The notes: a model not told the origin generated them from the letters alone. DNA of 64,000 nt from Bradyrhizobium sp. AZCC 2262 (GCF_036924535.1 NZ_JAZHRT010000001.1:2046001-2110000), one strand, 5' to 3'. Positions 35,835-45,437 are shown, counted from the first letter of the stretch. Program-made: numbers and translations.

Positions 35835-37389
35835 GCGCCGCTTCCTTCTGATCCAATGTGCTCCCGCCCATCAGCAGGCCGAGCTTCTCACGGCTCGCAT
35901 CGCGGGTTGACATCGGCTCCGACAGATGGCCGTGGAACATCACGGCGATGCGGTCAGTGATTTCGGCGAGCTCGTCGAGGTCCTGGCTCGTGACCAGTAC
36001 CGCGGCACCGCTGGCGGCAAGATCGAGCAGGGCCTGGCGGATCACGCTGGCCGCACCGGCGTCAACGCCCCAGGTCGGCTGGCTTACGATCAGCACCACC
36101 GGGTTGCGCAGGATTTCCCGGCCGACGATGAATTTTTGCAGATTGCCGCCGGAGAGGCTGGCGGCTTCCGGATCGCGCTTGGCCTTGCGCACGTCGAAGA
36201 CCTCGGTCGCACGGTCGACGGTCTTCAGCGTTGCCGCGGTGTTGACGAAGCCGTGCTGGACCATGCCGGAGGCTGCGTGGCCGGTCAGCAGCGCGTTCTC
36301 GGACAGCTTCATGCGCGGCGCGGTGCCATGGCCGAGCCGTTCCTCGGGAACGAAGGCTGCGCCAAGCTTGCGCCGCTGGGTGATCGAAAGGTGCCCCGCG
36401 GCATGTCCGTCGATCACCACCGTGCCGGGGTCCCGCGCCAGCCGCTCCCCCGACAGCGCGGCGAAAAGCTCGTCCTGGCCGTTGCCGGCGACGCCGGCGA
36501 TGCCCAGGATTTCACCACCTTTCAGCTCGAAGGCGATGTGCTGGAGCCGCACGCCGTGGGGATCCTCGGGCTCGAGGTTGAGGTCGTTGACGACCAGCCG
36601 CGGCACGGTGGTTTGCCGGTTGGCGGCGGCCTTCACTTCCTTGATCTCGCCGCCGACCATCATCCGCGCGAGCGAGGCCGCCGTCTCCGCCTTGGGATTG
36701 CAGGTCGAGACTTTCTTGCCGCCGCGCAGGATGGTGGCGGTGTCGCAGAGCCGCTTCACTTCTTCCAGCTTGTGGCTGATGTAGAGGATGGCGCGGCCCT
36801 CGGCCTTGAGGCGATCGAGCACGGTGAAGAGCTGGTCGGCTTCCTGCGGCGTCAGCACCGCGGTCGGTTCATCGAGGATCAGGAATTTCGGGTTCTGCAT
36901 CAGCGCGCGCACGATCTCGATGCGCTGGCGTTCGCCGACGGACAATTGCCAGACCTCGCGCCTGGGATCGAGCGGAAGCCCGTAAATACGGGATACTTCC
37001 TCAAGGCGCGCCGACATGTCCTTGAAGGATTCCTTGCCGTCGAGCCCCAGCGCTACGTTTTCCGCCACGGTAAGATTGTCGAACAGCGAGAAATGCTGAA
37101 ACACCATGCCGATGCCGCGGCTGCGAGCTTCCGAGGGTCCGGACAAAACCATCTTCTCGCCCTGCCAGCGCATTTCGCCTTCGCTCGGCTGGATCAATCC
37201 ATAGATGGTTTTGACGAGCGTCGATTTGCCTGCGCCGTTCTCGCCGAGCAGCGCGTGGATCTGCTGCGGCCAGATATCGATATCGATCGCCTCGTTGGCG
37301 AGGAAGGTGCCGTAGCGCTTGGTGAGGCCAACCGTCTGGAGCAGCGGCGTGGCACCCCTCTGCAGCGCGGCAGGCGTCGAGTCCAGCAT
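35818..37389 (-). CDS. BMP-type ABC transporter ATP-binding protein (two ABC domains)
   Basis: The 523-aa ATPase has two ABC modules. The first is canonical (GENGAGKST, LSVGERQR, LDEPTAVLTP). The second has a degenerate Walker A (GVAGNGQ) with signature LSGGNLQK, as usual in the sugar/nucleoside class. It is the first gene of the minus-strand operon; no clear promoter was found upstream. It drives import through the two permeases encoded next. Confidence 0.92.
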   Translation of the reverse strand: MLDSTPAALQRGATPLLQTVGLTKRYGTFLANEAIDIDIWPQQIHALLGENGAGKSTLVKTIYGLIQPSEGEMRWQGEKMVLSGPSEARSRGIGMVFQHFSLFDNLTVAENVALGLDGKESFKDMSARLEEVSRIYGLPLDPRREVWQLSVGERQRIEIVRALMQNPKFLILDEPTAVLTPQEADQLFTVLDRLKAEGRAILYISHKLEEVKRLCDTATILRGGKKVSTCNPKAETAASLARMMVGGEIKEVKAAANRQTTVPRLVVNDLNLEPEDPHGVRLQHIAFELKGGEILGIAGVAGNGQDELFAALSGERLARDPGTVVIDGHAAGHLSITQRRKLGAAFVPEERLGHGTAPRMKLSENALLTGHAASGMVQHGFVNTAATLKTVDRATEVFDVRKAKRDPEAASLSGGNLQKFIVGREILRNPVVLIVSQPTWGVDAGAASVIRQALLDLAASGAAVLVTSQDLDELAEITDRIAVMFHGHLSEPMSTRDASREKLGLLMGGSTLDQKEAAHAAGA

Positions 37390-37965
37390 TCGTGCTCACA
37401 CGTCCCAGGGAATGGATGCCTCAATATTGGGCTAGTTTAGGCGTGCGCGTAAGTAGGGAAAAAGCGCCAGCCCTTGCTCAACCCTTCGGCAGGCGACGCC
37501 TCTCGCGATTCCCGGTTGCTTCGATGCTTGAAGCGTTTGCGGATCGTCGGCGCCGATCAGCCTCAGCATAGGGAGGGAAAGGCTTGTTGCAGAATTGTAA
37601 CGGTCCAGACAATTCGAAACGGCCTAGTCAGCACTGACGCGATGTTGAGCAGTTTTGTCGCAGCTGTGTACGCGTTGCAGGGAGCAGGGCGTTTTTGCAT
37701 TTCGGTTGGGTTTGCCCTGCGCCCGATCGTCGCAGAAAGCCTGTGGACTCAGGCCTAAGTCGAAAAATCCGGTTCCACTGAAGGTTGTTTTGCTTGCTTC
37801 GCCAACCCGACGACCCCTTCCACAAAGCGCTGATACGCCGATTGTTCTTGATGAAACTTGCATCAAGCCATGGGGAAACTTGAGGCTTCTCACTTTATTC
37901 GATCAGCGCGAGGTTTGCTTCCAAGGGCCTCGATCATTCGATCGTCAACTTGGGGGTAATTGGGG
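37390..37965. other. Gene-less divergent region between BMP ATPase and outer-membrane protein
   Basis: No convincing reading frame is present. An inverted repeat CTTGATG (37847-37853) and CATCAAG (37861-37867) with a 7-base spacer lies about 100 bases before the outer-membrane gene and could be an operator. No sigma-54-type site with correct spacing was found on either strand. Confidence 0.4.
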
Positions 37966-39081
37966 ATGTCTTGTCTACACCGAATCTTGGCAGCCGCGGC
38001 ACTGTCACTTGCCATACTCACGCCTGCGGGCTTCGCCAGAGCGGCCGACGTGCCCGTGAAAGCCGCTAAGGCGGCCCCCGAACTTCCCTGGTTCCTCGTG
38101 ATCGATAACCGGGTGACCTTCTCCTACATCTTCACCGCCTCACAGCCGGGCATGTTCTCGGTCAGTCCGAACGGCACGGTCAACGCCAAGACGGCGAAGC
38201 AGGTGTACTCCTTCACCCATTTCGACATCTGGCGGTACGGCCAGAACTTCTTCACGATCTCGCTCTACAAATCGGATCAAAACGATCCGGCCGCGCCCTG
38301 CATTAATGCCGGCATTTCCTCGGCCTTCCTGCCGGCCACCTGCGCCGGCGCCACCGAAATCTACGGCCTGTTCCGTTCGACGTTCGGATTCAATCAGATC
38401 TTCAACACCAAGGCCTTCACAATCGGGCCGCTGCAGAACATCTCGTTCGAAGTCGGCATGGATGCAAACACCGAGAACCGCTACTTCGGTGCCGCCAAGC
38501 GTGACGTCGTTGCCGGCCTGCAGTTCGAGTTCGCGCTGCCCTACAAGGGCTATATCAACGTTGCGCCCTTGATGTACTGGGAGTTCTCCAACCACAATTC
38601 CTTTGCCCAGTGCAACAGCGGCTTCTCCGGTCCGGTGCCGGGCGTGAGTTGCCTTCCCGACGGCAACACCTCGTACAAGCCGACGTGGGCGATTGAAACC
38701 AACTACTACATGGATCTCGGTTTCCTGCCGGAGAACATGCAGTACTTCTCGATCAGCGGTCGCGCCGGCTGGTACGGCAAGAAGGGTTCGGACACGCAGC
38801 CGCTTCCGGCGCTGGGTGCCGTGAACGGTGCCTACCCCACGGCCGTCGAGTTCAACTCGGAGCCGATCCGCCTGACCCTCGACGCTTCCAAGGCAATCTG
38901 GGGTCCGAAATGGTCCCACTACGTGGACGTCTGGGTCGCCTATCGCTACTGGCAGAACAAGTTCGGCCTCGATCACAACGCTCCGTCGGCCGCTTGCTCT
39001 GTGACAATCGGCGGCGTAACCCGTCCGAGCGGCGCCTGCACGGAGTCCTCGCTCTACTCCGGTATCACGGTGAAGTTCTGA
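37966..39081 (+). CDS. Outer-membrane beta-barrel protein, possible nucleoside channel
   Basis: The 371-aa product has a signal peptide (about 1-27, ending ARA-AD), alternating aromatic strands throughout and a terminal phenylalanine (GITVKF), the mark of beta-barrel insertion. Segments such as FDIWRYGQNFFTISLY recall Tsx-like nucleoside channels, but I cannot confirm the family. Its place between two base/nucleoside importers would fit. ATG 37966 after GGGGG is preferred to TTG 37960. A good terminator follows. Confidence 0.7.
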   Translation: MSCLHRILAAAALSLAILTPAGFARAADVPVKAAKAAPELPWFLVIDNRVTFSYIFTASQPGMFSVSPNGTVNAKTAKQVYSFTHFDIWRYGQNFFTISLYKSDQNDPAAPCINAGISSAFLPATCAGATEIYGLFRSTFGFNQIFNTKAFTIGPLQNISFEVGMDANTENRYFGAAKRDVVAGLQFEFALPYKGYINVAPLMYWEFSNHNSFAQCNSGFSGPVPGVSCLPDGNTSYKPTWAIETNYYMDLGFLPENMQYFSISGRAGWYGKKGSDTQPLPALGAVNGAYPTAVEFNSEPIRLTLDASKAIWGPKWSHYVDVWVAYRYWQNKFGLDHNAPSAACSVTIGGVTRPSGACTESSLYSGITVKF

Positions 39082-39110
39082 CCACCTGACTCGTTCCTCA
39101 GGTGCAAAGC

Positions 39111-39150
39111 GATGGCGCCGCGATGTTCCCCGCGGCGCCATCTTTGTTGT
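39111..39150 (+). terminator. Rho-independent terminator after the outer-membrane gene
   Basis: A 12-bp perfect stem (GATGGCGCCGCG with CGCGGCGCCATC) around an 8-base loop is followed by TTTGTTGT. It lies 29 bases after the stop at 39081. Confidence 0.8.
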
Positions 39151-39224
39151 CTGACGGTGATTGATGCTGCAGCGCTTCGGCCCCATGCCGTCTCGAGGTA
39201 TGAAGCCACCGGCCGGGCCGTCAC

Positions 39225-39728
39225 CTATTTCGTCCACGCCCCGGCATGCACGGCCGCGGCCTCGTCCTCCAGCAGCGGTCCGACCACTTCGGTCGACCGC
39301 TGGCCGCTGGCAAAGACCTCGCGGCACGGCAAATCGAGCGTTGGATTTTCCGGGTGGTTGCCGGTTAGCTTCCGCAAGCGGTGTTCGCTGAGGCCGTAGA
39401 CCAACCGGCCGATGCCGGCCCAGTAGATCGCGCCCGCACACATCGCGCAGGGCTCGGCGGACGAATAGAGCGTGGCGCTGCGCAGGATATTCGCGTCGAT
39501 CGTGGTACAGGCCTGCGTCGCCAGCAGCCGTTCGGCATGCGCGGTGCCGTCATGGAAAGGCATGTAGCCGTTCTCGGCTTCGAGCAGCACCTTGCCGTTC
39601 TGGGTGACCAGGACAGCGCCGAAGGGATGATTGCCATGCGTCGTTGCACGGCGGGCCACGTCAAAGGATCGCCGCAGGAAATGCGCGTCGAACTCCGGCG
39701 GGCTGAGTGCTGAAAGGTTCGCCATCAA
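39225..39728 (-). CDS. Nucleoside/base deaminase (cytidine-deaminase-like zinc family)
   Basis: The 167-aa protein has the zinc-deaminase signature His64-Ala-Glu66 and PCAMC (Cys94, Cys97). Length and the NHPENPTLDLPCREVF region suggest a guanine or nucleoside deaminase rather than tRNA adenosine deaminase. It would release ammonia from a purine or pyrimidine. It follows the polyamine-type permease genes on the same strand after 63 bases, so it is probably cotranscribed from the sigma-54-type promoter near 44050. Confidence 0.85.
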   Translation of the reverse strand: MMANLSALSPPEFDAHFLRRSFDVARRATTHGNHPFGAVLVTQNGKVLLEAENGYMPFHDGTAHAERLLATQACTTIDANILRSATLYSSAEPCAMCAGAIYWAGIGRLVYGLSEHRLRKLTGNHPENPTLDLPCREVFASGQRSTEVVGPLLEDEAAAVHAGAWTK

Positions 39729-39791
39729 TACGCTACTCGTGTCCGGCCATATGCCACCCGATCCCGGTCTGATTGGCCCATGAGGCTGGTT

Positions 39792-40670
39792 CTACACCAT
39801 TCCCTTGCCGGCGTCCGACCCATGGCGCCGTTGTCGCGCCTGCAGCACAAGAATGACGATCAGCGCCGAGAAGATGACGAGAAAGGATACGGCGCTGGTC
39901 AACGTTCCAAGCGCATAGATATCCGGTTTCGTTACGGTCGTCGTCAGGCCCTGCAACTCGAGCGGCAAGGTGTTGACGGATCCGATCGCCTGGCTGGAGC
40001 GCGCGAGTTCGTCCCAGGACAAGGTAAAGCCGAACAGACCAATGCCCACGACGGACGGTAGTATGATTGGCAGCACCACATGGCGAAATGTCTGCCATGG
40101 TGTTGCACCGAGGTCGCGCGCTGCCTCTTCAAGCCGGCCATCGAAGCGGTTGAAAATCGCAAACATGATCAAAAGGCCAAACGGCAAGGTCCAGGTAAGG
40201 TGCGCACCAAGGCCTGAGGTAAAAAGCCCCATTGCCGTCGTCCAGCCCTCGGCGCCGCTTTTGATGATGAAATCATCGAGCAACCGGAATTCCAGCGCGA
40301 TGCCGAGCGAAGTGATGATCGACGGCATGATCAGACTTGCGATGGCGACATAAAACAGGAAGGTCGCGCCGCGGAACGATTTGCGAAAGGCCATGCCGGC
40401 CGAAACCGAAAGCACGACCGTCAGGATCATGACGACGAGGCCGAGCTTGAGCGACCGCTTGAAGGCCGCGCCGATGTCGACGATGCCGGCCCCGGCGAAC
40501 ACCTTGTTGAACCAAACCAGCGAAACGCCGTTCATTGGAAAGGTCAGGCCGCCGTCGGGGCCCTGGAACGAGAGGATGTAGATCGCAATCATCGGTCCGT
40601 AAAGGAACAGCACATAGGCAGCGAAGAACGCTGCCAGAACATAAAAGGATCTCGACCGCTTGTCGCCCAT
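39792..40670 (-). CDS. Polyamine-type ABC transporter permease (PotC-like)
   Basis: The 292-aa membrane protein has six hydrophobic segments and the permease loop EEAARDLGATPWQTFRHV near residue 180, which contacts the ATPase. It is fourth in the operon from 43971 and starts 1 base after the PotB-like gene. The cargo may not be a polyamine, given the deaminase at the operon end. Confidence 0.9.
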   Translation of the reverse strand: MGDKRSRSFYVLAAFFAAYVLFLYGPMIAIYILSFQGPDGGLTFPMNGVSLVWFNKVFAGAGIVDIGAAFKRSLKLGLVVMILTVVLSVSAGMAFRKSFRGATFLFYVAIASLIMPSIITSLGIALEFRLLDDFIIKSGAEGWTTAMGLFTSGLGAHLTWTLPFGLLIMFAIFNRFDGRLEEAARDLGATPWQTFRHVVLPIILPSVVGIGLFGFTLSWDELARSSQAIGSVNTLPLELQGLTTTVTKPDIYALGTLTSAVSFLVIFSALIVILVLQARQRRHGSDAGKGMV

Positions 40671-40671
40671 C

Positions 40672-41574
40672 TCACAGCTCCTTGCGGATATCGACGATCC
40701 GCGTCAGCGCCGAAATGATCATGATCGTGATACCGAGCAGGATGACCGCGTTGGCTGCGGCTGCCGGAAATTGCAATGCATTGAGGCGCGACTCGATGAT
40801 CTTGCCAGCGGAAGCGATTTGTTGGCCGCCCATCACGCCGATCGTGACAAAATCACCCATGACGATCGTGATCACGAAAATTGAACCAATCACGATCCCC
40901 GGTTTTGCCAGGGGAATGATGATATTGACCAGGGTCTGCCACCCGGTGGCTCCGGCATCATAGGCGGCTTCGATCAGCCGCTTGTCGATCCGGATCATTG
41001 AATTGAAGATCGGCACCACCATGAAAAATGTGAAGAGGTGAACGAGGGCCAGGACCACGGAAAACTCGGAGAACAGCAGCCATTCGAGCGGCTGCTGGAT
41101 CAGCCCCGCGCCTTGAAGGCCCTTGTTCACCAGTCCATTGCGGCCGAGAAGCGGAATCCAGGCAATCATGCGGATCACATTCGAGGTCCAGAACGGAATG
41201 GTGCAAAGCAGGGAGAGCACGATCTGCCAGGTCTTGGATCGGACGTGGAACGCGAGAAAATAGGCAACGGTGAAACCGATCAGAAGCGTCAGGACCCAGG
41301 TCAACAGACACAGTTTCAAGGTCTTCAGATAGGTTTTCAGGATCGTGCACAGGCCCGGCAGCTCGGCGACGCATCCCTCGAACGTATCGGTGTAGCCGCG
41401 CAGACTAAAGGCGGGGAGCATCTCATATTCATTGTAGTCCCACGCGCTAACGATCGTCACAAATACCAGCGGCAACAGAAAAAACAGCACGAAGATCAGC
41501 ATCATTGGCGCAGCCTGGAGCCACGCGACGAAGGATTTGCGGTCTTGAACCATCGAAAGGTCGATCTCTATCAA
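40672..41574 (-). CDS. Polyamine-type ABC transporter permease (PotB-like)
   Basis: The 300-aa membrane protein has six predicted hydrophobic segments and the coupling loop IEAAYDAGATGWQTLVNI near 205. It follows the binding-protein gene after a 50-base gap containing a strong hairpin. It pairs with the PotC-like permease. Confidence 0.9.
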   Translation of the reverse strand: MIEIDLSMVQDRKSFVAWLQAAPMMLIFVLFFLLPLVFVTIVSAWDYNEYEMLPAFSLRGYTDTFEGCVAELPGLCTILKTYLKTLKLCLLTWVLTLLIGFTVAYFLAFHVRSKTWQIVLSLLCTIPFWTSNVIRMIAWIPLLGRNGLVNKGLQGAGLIQQPLEWLLFSEFSVVLALVHLFTFFMVVPIFNSMIRIDKRLIEAAYDAGATGWQTLVNIIIPLAKPGIVIGSIFVITIVMGDFVTIGVMGGQQIASAGKIIESRLNALQFPAAAANAVILLGITIMIISALTRIVDIRKEL

Positions 41575-41582
41575 ACCGGAGC

Positions 41583-41615
41583 GGGACTAGCCGGCGCGTT
41601 GGCCCGGCTAGTCCC
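41583..41615 (-). other. Intercistronic hairpin after a binding-protein gene
   Basis: Perfect 12-base arms GGGACTAGCCGG (41583-41594) and CCGGCTAGTCCC (41604-41615) surround a 9-base loop. It sits between the binding-protein stop and the permease start. It is likely to protect the upstream message or attenuate the downstream one. Confidence 0.65.
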
Positions 41616-41624
41616 TGGATGTCA

Positions 41625-42917
41625 TCAAGCGGCGATGAATTCATTCCACTTGCGCACCATGTAATCGTTCTCGTCCATGACGGCGTTCCAGCAGGCAACG
41701 CCGCCCATGCGGTCGTCATAGGATCCTCCGTCACGCTTGGCGCCGGCCTTCTCGAGAATGGTGCCGTCGGGCGCCTTGATATCGCCGACAGCGGCCTTGC
41801 CTTCCATCCAGTAACCCCATTCGTCCGCCGTCATGTTGGCCTTGGCGGTGGACAGGACAGCCGAATAATAGCCTTGGCGGTTGAGATAGGCGCCTGCCCA
41901 GCCCGACAGATACCAGTTCACGAACTCATAGGCCCAGTCGAGCTTGGGTCCCGAAACCGCCTTCGACACGCAGAACCCCGAGGCCCACGAGCGATAGCCT
42001 TCTTTGAGCGGTTGGAACGTGCAGGCGATTCCCATTGAGCGCACCTTGGTGACCGCGGGCGACCACATTGACTGGATGACGGTCTCGCCTGATGCCATCA
42101 GGTTGACGGATTCGTTGAAATCCTTCCAGAAGGCGCGGAACTGACCGGCCTTCTTGGCTTCCGTCATGATCTTCATGGTCAGATCAATCTCGGCCTTGGT
42201 CATGTTGCCCTTGTCGACATACTTATGCTGGCCGGTGGCCTCCACCACCATCGCGGCATCCATGATGCCGATCGACGGGATGTTGAGAATCGACGCCTTG
42301 CCCTTGAATTCGGGATTGAGCAGTTCACTCCAGGAAGAAATCGGCCGCTTGATCAGATCCGGCCGAATGCCGAGCGTATCGGCATTGTAGACCGTCGGGA
42401 TCAGCGTCACGAATTCGGTTGGAGTGGTCGAAAATTTCTTGGAATTGGCCCCCTCGAGGTAAAGCACCTTCCACGGCGCGGTGCCCTGGTCGCCGATCTT
42501 CTTGCCGTTGGGCAACTGACCCTTGGTGAAAACCGGGGTGATATTGTCGAATTGCTTGATCTTCTTGCTATCGAGCGCAAAAATATTGCCCGATGGCACC
42601 AGCTTCTTGAGCGAGAAATATTCGGTATCGAGCACGTCGAACGAATTCGGCTGGGTGATGACACGCTTGGTCACATCGTCGGTCGTTACGGTGATGTACT
42701 CGATTTTGATGCCGGTATCTGCCAGGCATTTCTTCGATATCTCGTCTCCCGCGTTCACCGCGGTCCCGAGGTAACGCAAGACTTTCGGTTCGGCCGAGTG
42801 GACATAGGGAAAGCCGGTGATGGCGCCCGAACCTGCCGCGAGGCCCACCACTCCAGCCGCGCCCCTAAGCATAGCGCGGCGGTTGATGCCATTATTGAAT
42901 TTCGAAGATTTGCTCAT
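41625..42917 (-). CDS. Polyamine-type ABC transporter substrate-binding protein (PotD/PotF-like)
   Basis: The 430-aa periplasmic protein has a twin-arginine-like signal (NRRAMLRGAAG near residues 12-22), so it may be exported folded. The mature part begins KVLRYLG and matches the extracellular solute-binding family 1 shape. It is second in the operon, 19 bases after the ATPase gene. The ligand may be a nitrogenous base or polyamine. Confidence 0.88.
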   Translation of the reverse strand: MSKSSKFNNGINRRAMLRGAAGVVGLAAGSGAITGFPYVHSAEPKVLRYLGTAVNAGDEISKKCLADTGIKIEYITVTTDDVTKRVITQPNSFDVLDTEYFSLKKLVPSGNIFALDSKKIKQFDNITPVFTKGQLPNGKKIGDQGTAPWKVLYLEGANSKKFSTTPTEFVTLIPTVYNADTLGIRPDLIKRPISSWSELLNPEFKGKASILNIPSIGIMDAAMVVEATGQHKYVDKGNMTKAEIDLTMKIMTEAKKAGQFRAFWKDFNESVNLMASGETVIQSMWSPAVTKVRSMGIACTFQPLKEGYRSWASGFCVSKAVSGPKLDWAYEFVNWYLSGWAGAYLNRQGYYSAVLSTAKANMTADEWGYWMEGKAAVGDIKAPDGTILEKAGAKRDGGSYDDRMGGVACWNAVMDENDYMVRKWNEFIAA

Positions 42918-42936
42918 GATAATTCTCCCTAAGGTG

Positions 42937-43971
42937 TCAAGCCGCCTTTTCAGGTGACGGGACAGTTACAGAACTGCTTGTCTTCAGTGGGCTTGCCTGC
43001 GCCGGGTCCCAAGTGGCGAGAACGCGTTCGCCGACGGCGTAGCTGGTCGCGTCAAACTGGATGTCGGTGAGTTGGGCCGAGATATCGGCTCCGTCGTCGG
43101 CGACGATGGCGATGCGGATATAGGTCCCCTGGTATTCGACTTCGCTGACGGTTCCTGCCATCGACGGACCGTTAACGGCGTCGTCCGGTCTTTTCAGCTT
43201 GAGGCGATCTTCGCGAACGGCAAAAGTCTCGTCGCCGATGGCGATGACGTTGTGGCCGCCGATGAATTTCGCCGTGAACTCTGTCCGGGGGTGATTGAAG
43301 ATTTCGCGCGGCGAACCCTGCTGTTCGATCCGGCCGCCGTTCATCAGAACCACGATATCCGCCAGCGCCATCGCCTCGTCCTGGCCGTGCGTCACGTGGA
43401 TGAAGGAAATCCCAAGCTCGCGCTGCAGCTTTTTCAACTCGGCTCTCATCCGCAGCCGCAGAAACGGATCGAGCGCCGAAAGGGGCTCGTCCAGGAGCAG
43501 GATCTGAGGAGAGGTAATCAGGGCGCGTGCGAGCGCCACGCGTTGCTGCTGGCCTCCGGAAAGCTGCGCAGGCAGTCTTGCCGCATAGGCCTGCATATCG
43601 ACGAGTTCCAACAGCTTTTTGGCCTCGGCATGGCGCTCGGCTTTGACAATGCCCTTCATCTTCAAGGCAAAGGCAACGTTGTCGATGACGGAAAGATGCG
43701 GGAACAGGGCATAAGACTGAAACATCATCGCGGTGTTTCGTTCGGCCGGCGGCAGGTCCGTTACATTCTTCGGCCCGACAAGGATGTCGCCGGATGTCGC
43801 CGATTCATGACCGGCCACCATGCGCAACGTGGATGTTTTGCCGCAGCCGGACGGCCCAAGCAGGCAACAATAGGAGCCGGCGGGAATCTTGAGATTGATG
43901 GCGTCAACGGCGGTTACGGCGCCGTACTTCTTCGTCAATTGCACTAGTTCGAGCGCCGCCGTGGTCGTCAT
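42937..43971 (-). CDS. Polyamine-type ABC transporter ATP-binding protein (PotA-like)
   Basis: The 344-aa ATPase has Walker A GPSGCGKTS, signature LSGGQQQR, Walker B LLLDEPLSALDP and a C-terminal TOBE-like domain. ATG 43971 has GGA 9 bases upstream; the in-frame ATG 43980 lacks spacing for one. It is the first gene of a five-gene operon and has a sigma-54-type promoter 73 bases upstream. Confidence 0.92.
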   Translation of the reverse strand: MTTTAALELVQLTKKYGAVTAVDAINLKIPAGSYCCLLGPSGCGKTSTLRMVAGHESATSGDILVGPKNVTDLPPAERNTAMMFQSYALFPHLSVIDNVAFALKMKGIVKAERHAEAKKLLELVDMQAYAARLPAQLSGGQQQRVALARALITSPQILLLDEPLSALDPFLRLRMRAELKKLQRELGISFIHVTHGQDEAMALADIVVLMNGGRIEQQGSPREIFNHPRTEFTAKFIGGHNVIAIGDETFAVREDRLKLKRPDDAVNGPSMAGTVSEVEYQGTYIRIAIVADDGADISAQLTDIQFDATSYAVGERVLATWDPAQASPLKTSSSVTVPSPEKAA

Positions 43972-44043
43972 CCCTACCATTCCGCATTATCTTGCCGAGG
44001 GCACCGGGTAACCTTGGCTCCCGGAACACCTTTCGGAATTGAA

Positions 44044-44059
44044 TGCAACAGATGTGCCA
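44044..44059 (-). promoter_or_regulatory. Sigma-54 promoter for the polyamine-type operon
   Basis: Minus-strand TGGCACATCTGTTGCA has TGGCAC and TTGC at the exact -24/-12 spacing. It lies 73 bases before the PotA-like start. It suggests that import by this system is switched on by an enhancer-binding activator such as NtrC. Confidence 0.7.
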
Positions 44060-44225
44060 AAAATTGCGACAGATAAGACAAAAAGTGGGCAATCGGGAAT
44101 GTTCATGAAGGCGACCGTGTTCGCCAATCCAGGTCAGAGAGGCAGAGCGATCAGTTGGCGGCGCCGGTAGCCGTTACGGCTTGCCATATCCTTTCGTCGG
44201 CCCGAAGATGTCCAAGGGAAAGAGC

Positions 44226-45359
44226 ATGCGCACAACATCGGTCAACGTCGTTCGCATTGCCACCAAGGGCCCCGGTGATGTCTCCGGTCTGCTGAGCCTG
44301 ATCGAGCAAGGCAAAATCGATCCAAAGTCGATCGTCGCGATACTGGGCAAAACCGAAGGCAATGGCGGCGTCAACGATTTCACGCGAGAATACGCCGTTT
44401 CCGCGCTCAGCGCTGCCTTGGCGCCTTATGTCGATCTGCCACCGCATCGCGTGGAGCAGCGGATCGCGTTCGTGATGTCGGGTGGTACGGAAGGCGTGCT
44501 TAGTCCGCACATCACCGTCTTCACGCGTGACGCTGCCAATCGCGGTTCCGAAGACATTTCCGGGAAACGCCTCAGCATTGGGATGGCGCACACGCGGGAT
44601 TTTTTGCCCGAGGAGATCGGGCGCGGCGTGCAGATCAGGGAAACGGCAAGGGCGGTGGCCGCCGCCATGGCCGAAGCTGCCATTACCGATCCGCAGGACG
44701 TCCATTTTGTGCAGATCAAGTGTCCGCTTTTGACCAGTGACCGCGTCGAAGCGGCAGCTGCCCGTGGGAATAAGACCGTTACAAACAGCGCTTACGGTTC
44801 GATGGCTTATTCGCGCGGGGCATCGGCGCTGGGAGTAGCGGTCGCCCTTGGCGAGATCGAGGGCGAGATTGACGACGAGCACATCCTTCGGCGGTTCGAT
44901 CTGTTTTCGTCGGTAGCGTCCACGTCGGCCGGCATCGAGCTGATGCACAATGTGGTCATTGTCCTGGGCAATTCGACGTCGTCGGCCGCACCGTTCGAGA
45001 TCGGACACGCCGTGATGCGCGACGCCATTGATTCCACGGCCGTGATCAATGCGTTGAAAAGCGTGGGACTGCACATCGAAGACGGCTCTGAGCCGCCGAT
45101 GGCGAGCCGCCAACTTGTCAATATCTTTGCCAAGGCGGAAGCCTCGCCAAACGGTAGCGTCCGCGGATTTCGTCACATCATGCTTGAGGATACGGACATC
45201 AGCTCAACCCGGCACGCCCGCGCTGCCGTCGGCGGATTGATCAGCGGTTTGTCGGGAACCGGCGCCGTCTATGTTTCCGGCGGGGCCGAACATCAGGGTC
45301 CGCCTGGCGGCGGACCCGTAGCCGCAATCGCCCGGCTATCAACAAATGATTCCGACTGA
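44226..45359 (+). CDS. Cyanuric acid hydrolase / barbiturase family ring-opening amidohydrolase
   Basis: The 377-aa enzyme shows the three-fold repeat of this small family, each repeat with a Ser-Lys pair: Lys42 and Ser85, Lys165 and a Ser in STSAG (232-234), Lys303 and Ser351 in VSGGAEHQG. Members open cyanuric acid (to carboxybiuret, then biuret) or barbiturate (to ureidomalonate). ATG 44226 follows AGGGA; an ATG at 44208 is in frame. A biuret hydrolase gene 2.3 kb away favours cyanuric acid, while the adjacent uracil phosphoribosyltransferase favours barbiturate. The sequence alone does not decide. Confidence 0.9.
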   Translation: MRTTSVNVVRIATKGPGDVSGLLSLIEQGKIDPKSIVAILGKTEGNGGVNDFTREYAVSALSAALAPYVDLPPHRVEQRIAFVMSGGTEGVLSPHITVFTRDAANRGSEDISGKRLSIGMAHTRDFLPEEIGRGVQIRETARAVAAAMAEAAITDPQDVHFVQIKCPLLTSDRVEAAAARGNKTVTNSAYGSMAYSRGASALGVAVALGEIEGEIDDEHILRRFDLFSSVASTSAGIELMHNVVIVLGNSTSSAAPFEIGHAVMRDAIDSTAVINALKSVGLHIEDGSEPPMASRQLVNIFAKAEASPNGSVRGFRHIMLEDTDISSTRHARAAVGGLISGLSGTGAVYVSGGAEHQGPPGGGPVAAIARLSTNDSD

Positions 45360-45393
45360 AGATTGGGTTTCTCTTGCAATAGGGAGCGGTCAA

Positions 45394-45422
45394 TTTCGCT
45401 TTACGGTCGCTTAAGAGCGAAA
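45394..45422. terminator. Weak stem-loop between convergent genes
   Basis: Arms TTTCGCT (45394-45400) and AGCGAAA (45416-45422) with a 15-base loop lie between the stops at 45359 and 45438. It could end both transcripts, but the stem is short. Confidence 0.3.
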
Positions 45423-45437
45423 GCAACGCCGCACACC

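Noticed and set aside
37390..37600. Sigma-54 promoter for the first BMP operon
   Set aside because: A TGGGACG-like sequence near 37400 places its GC one base off, and no other match was found.
44060..44225. Sigma-54 promoter for the cyanuric acid hydrolase gene
   Set aside because: The closest candidate (TTGGCGGCGCCGGTAGC near 44154) has the wrong spacing by one base and no TTGC.
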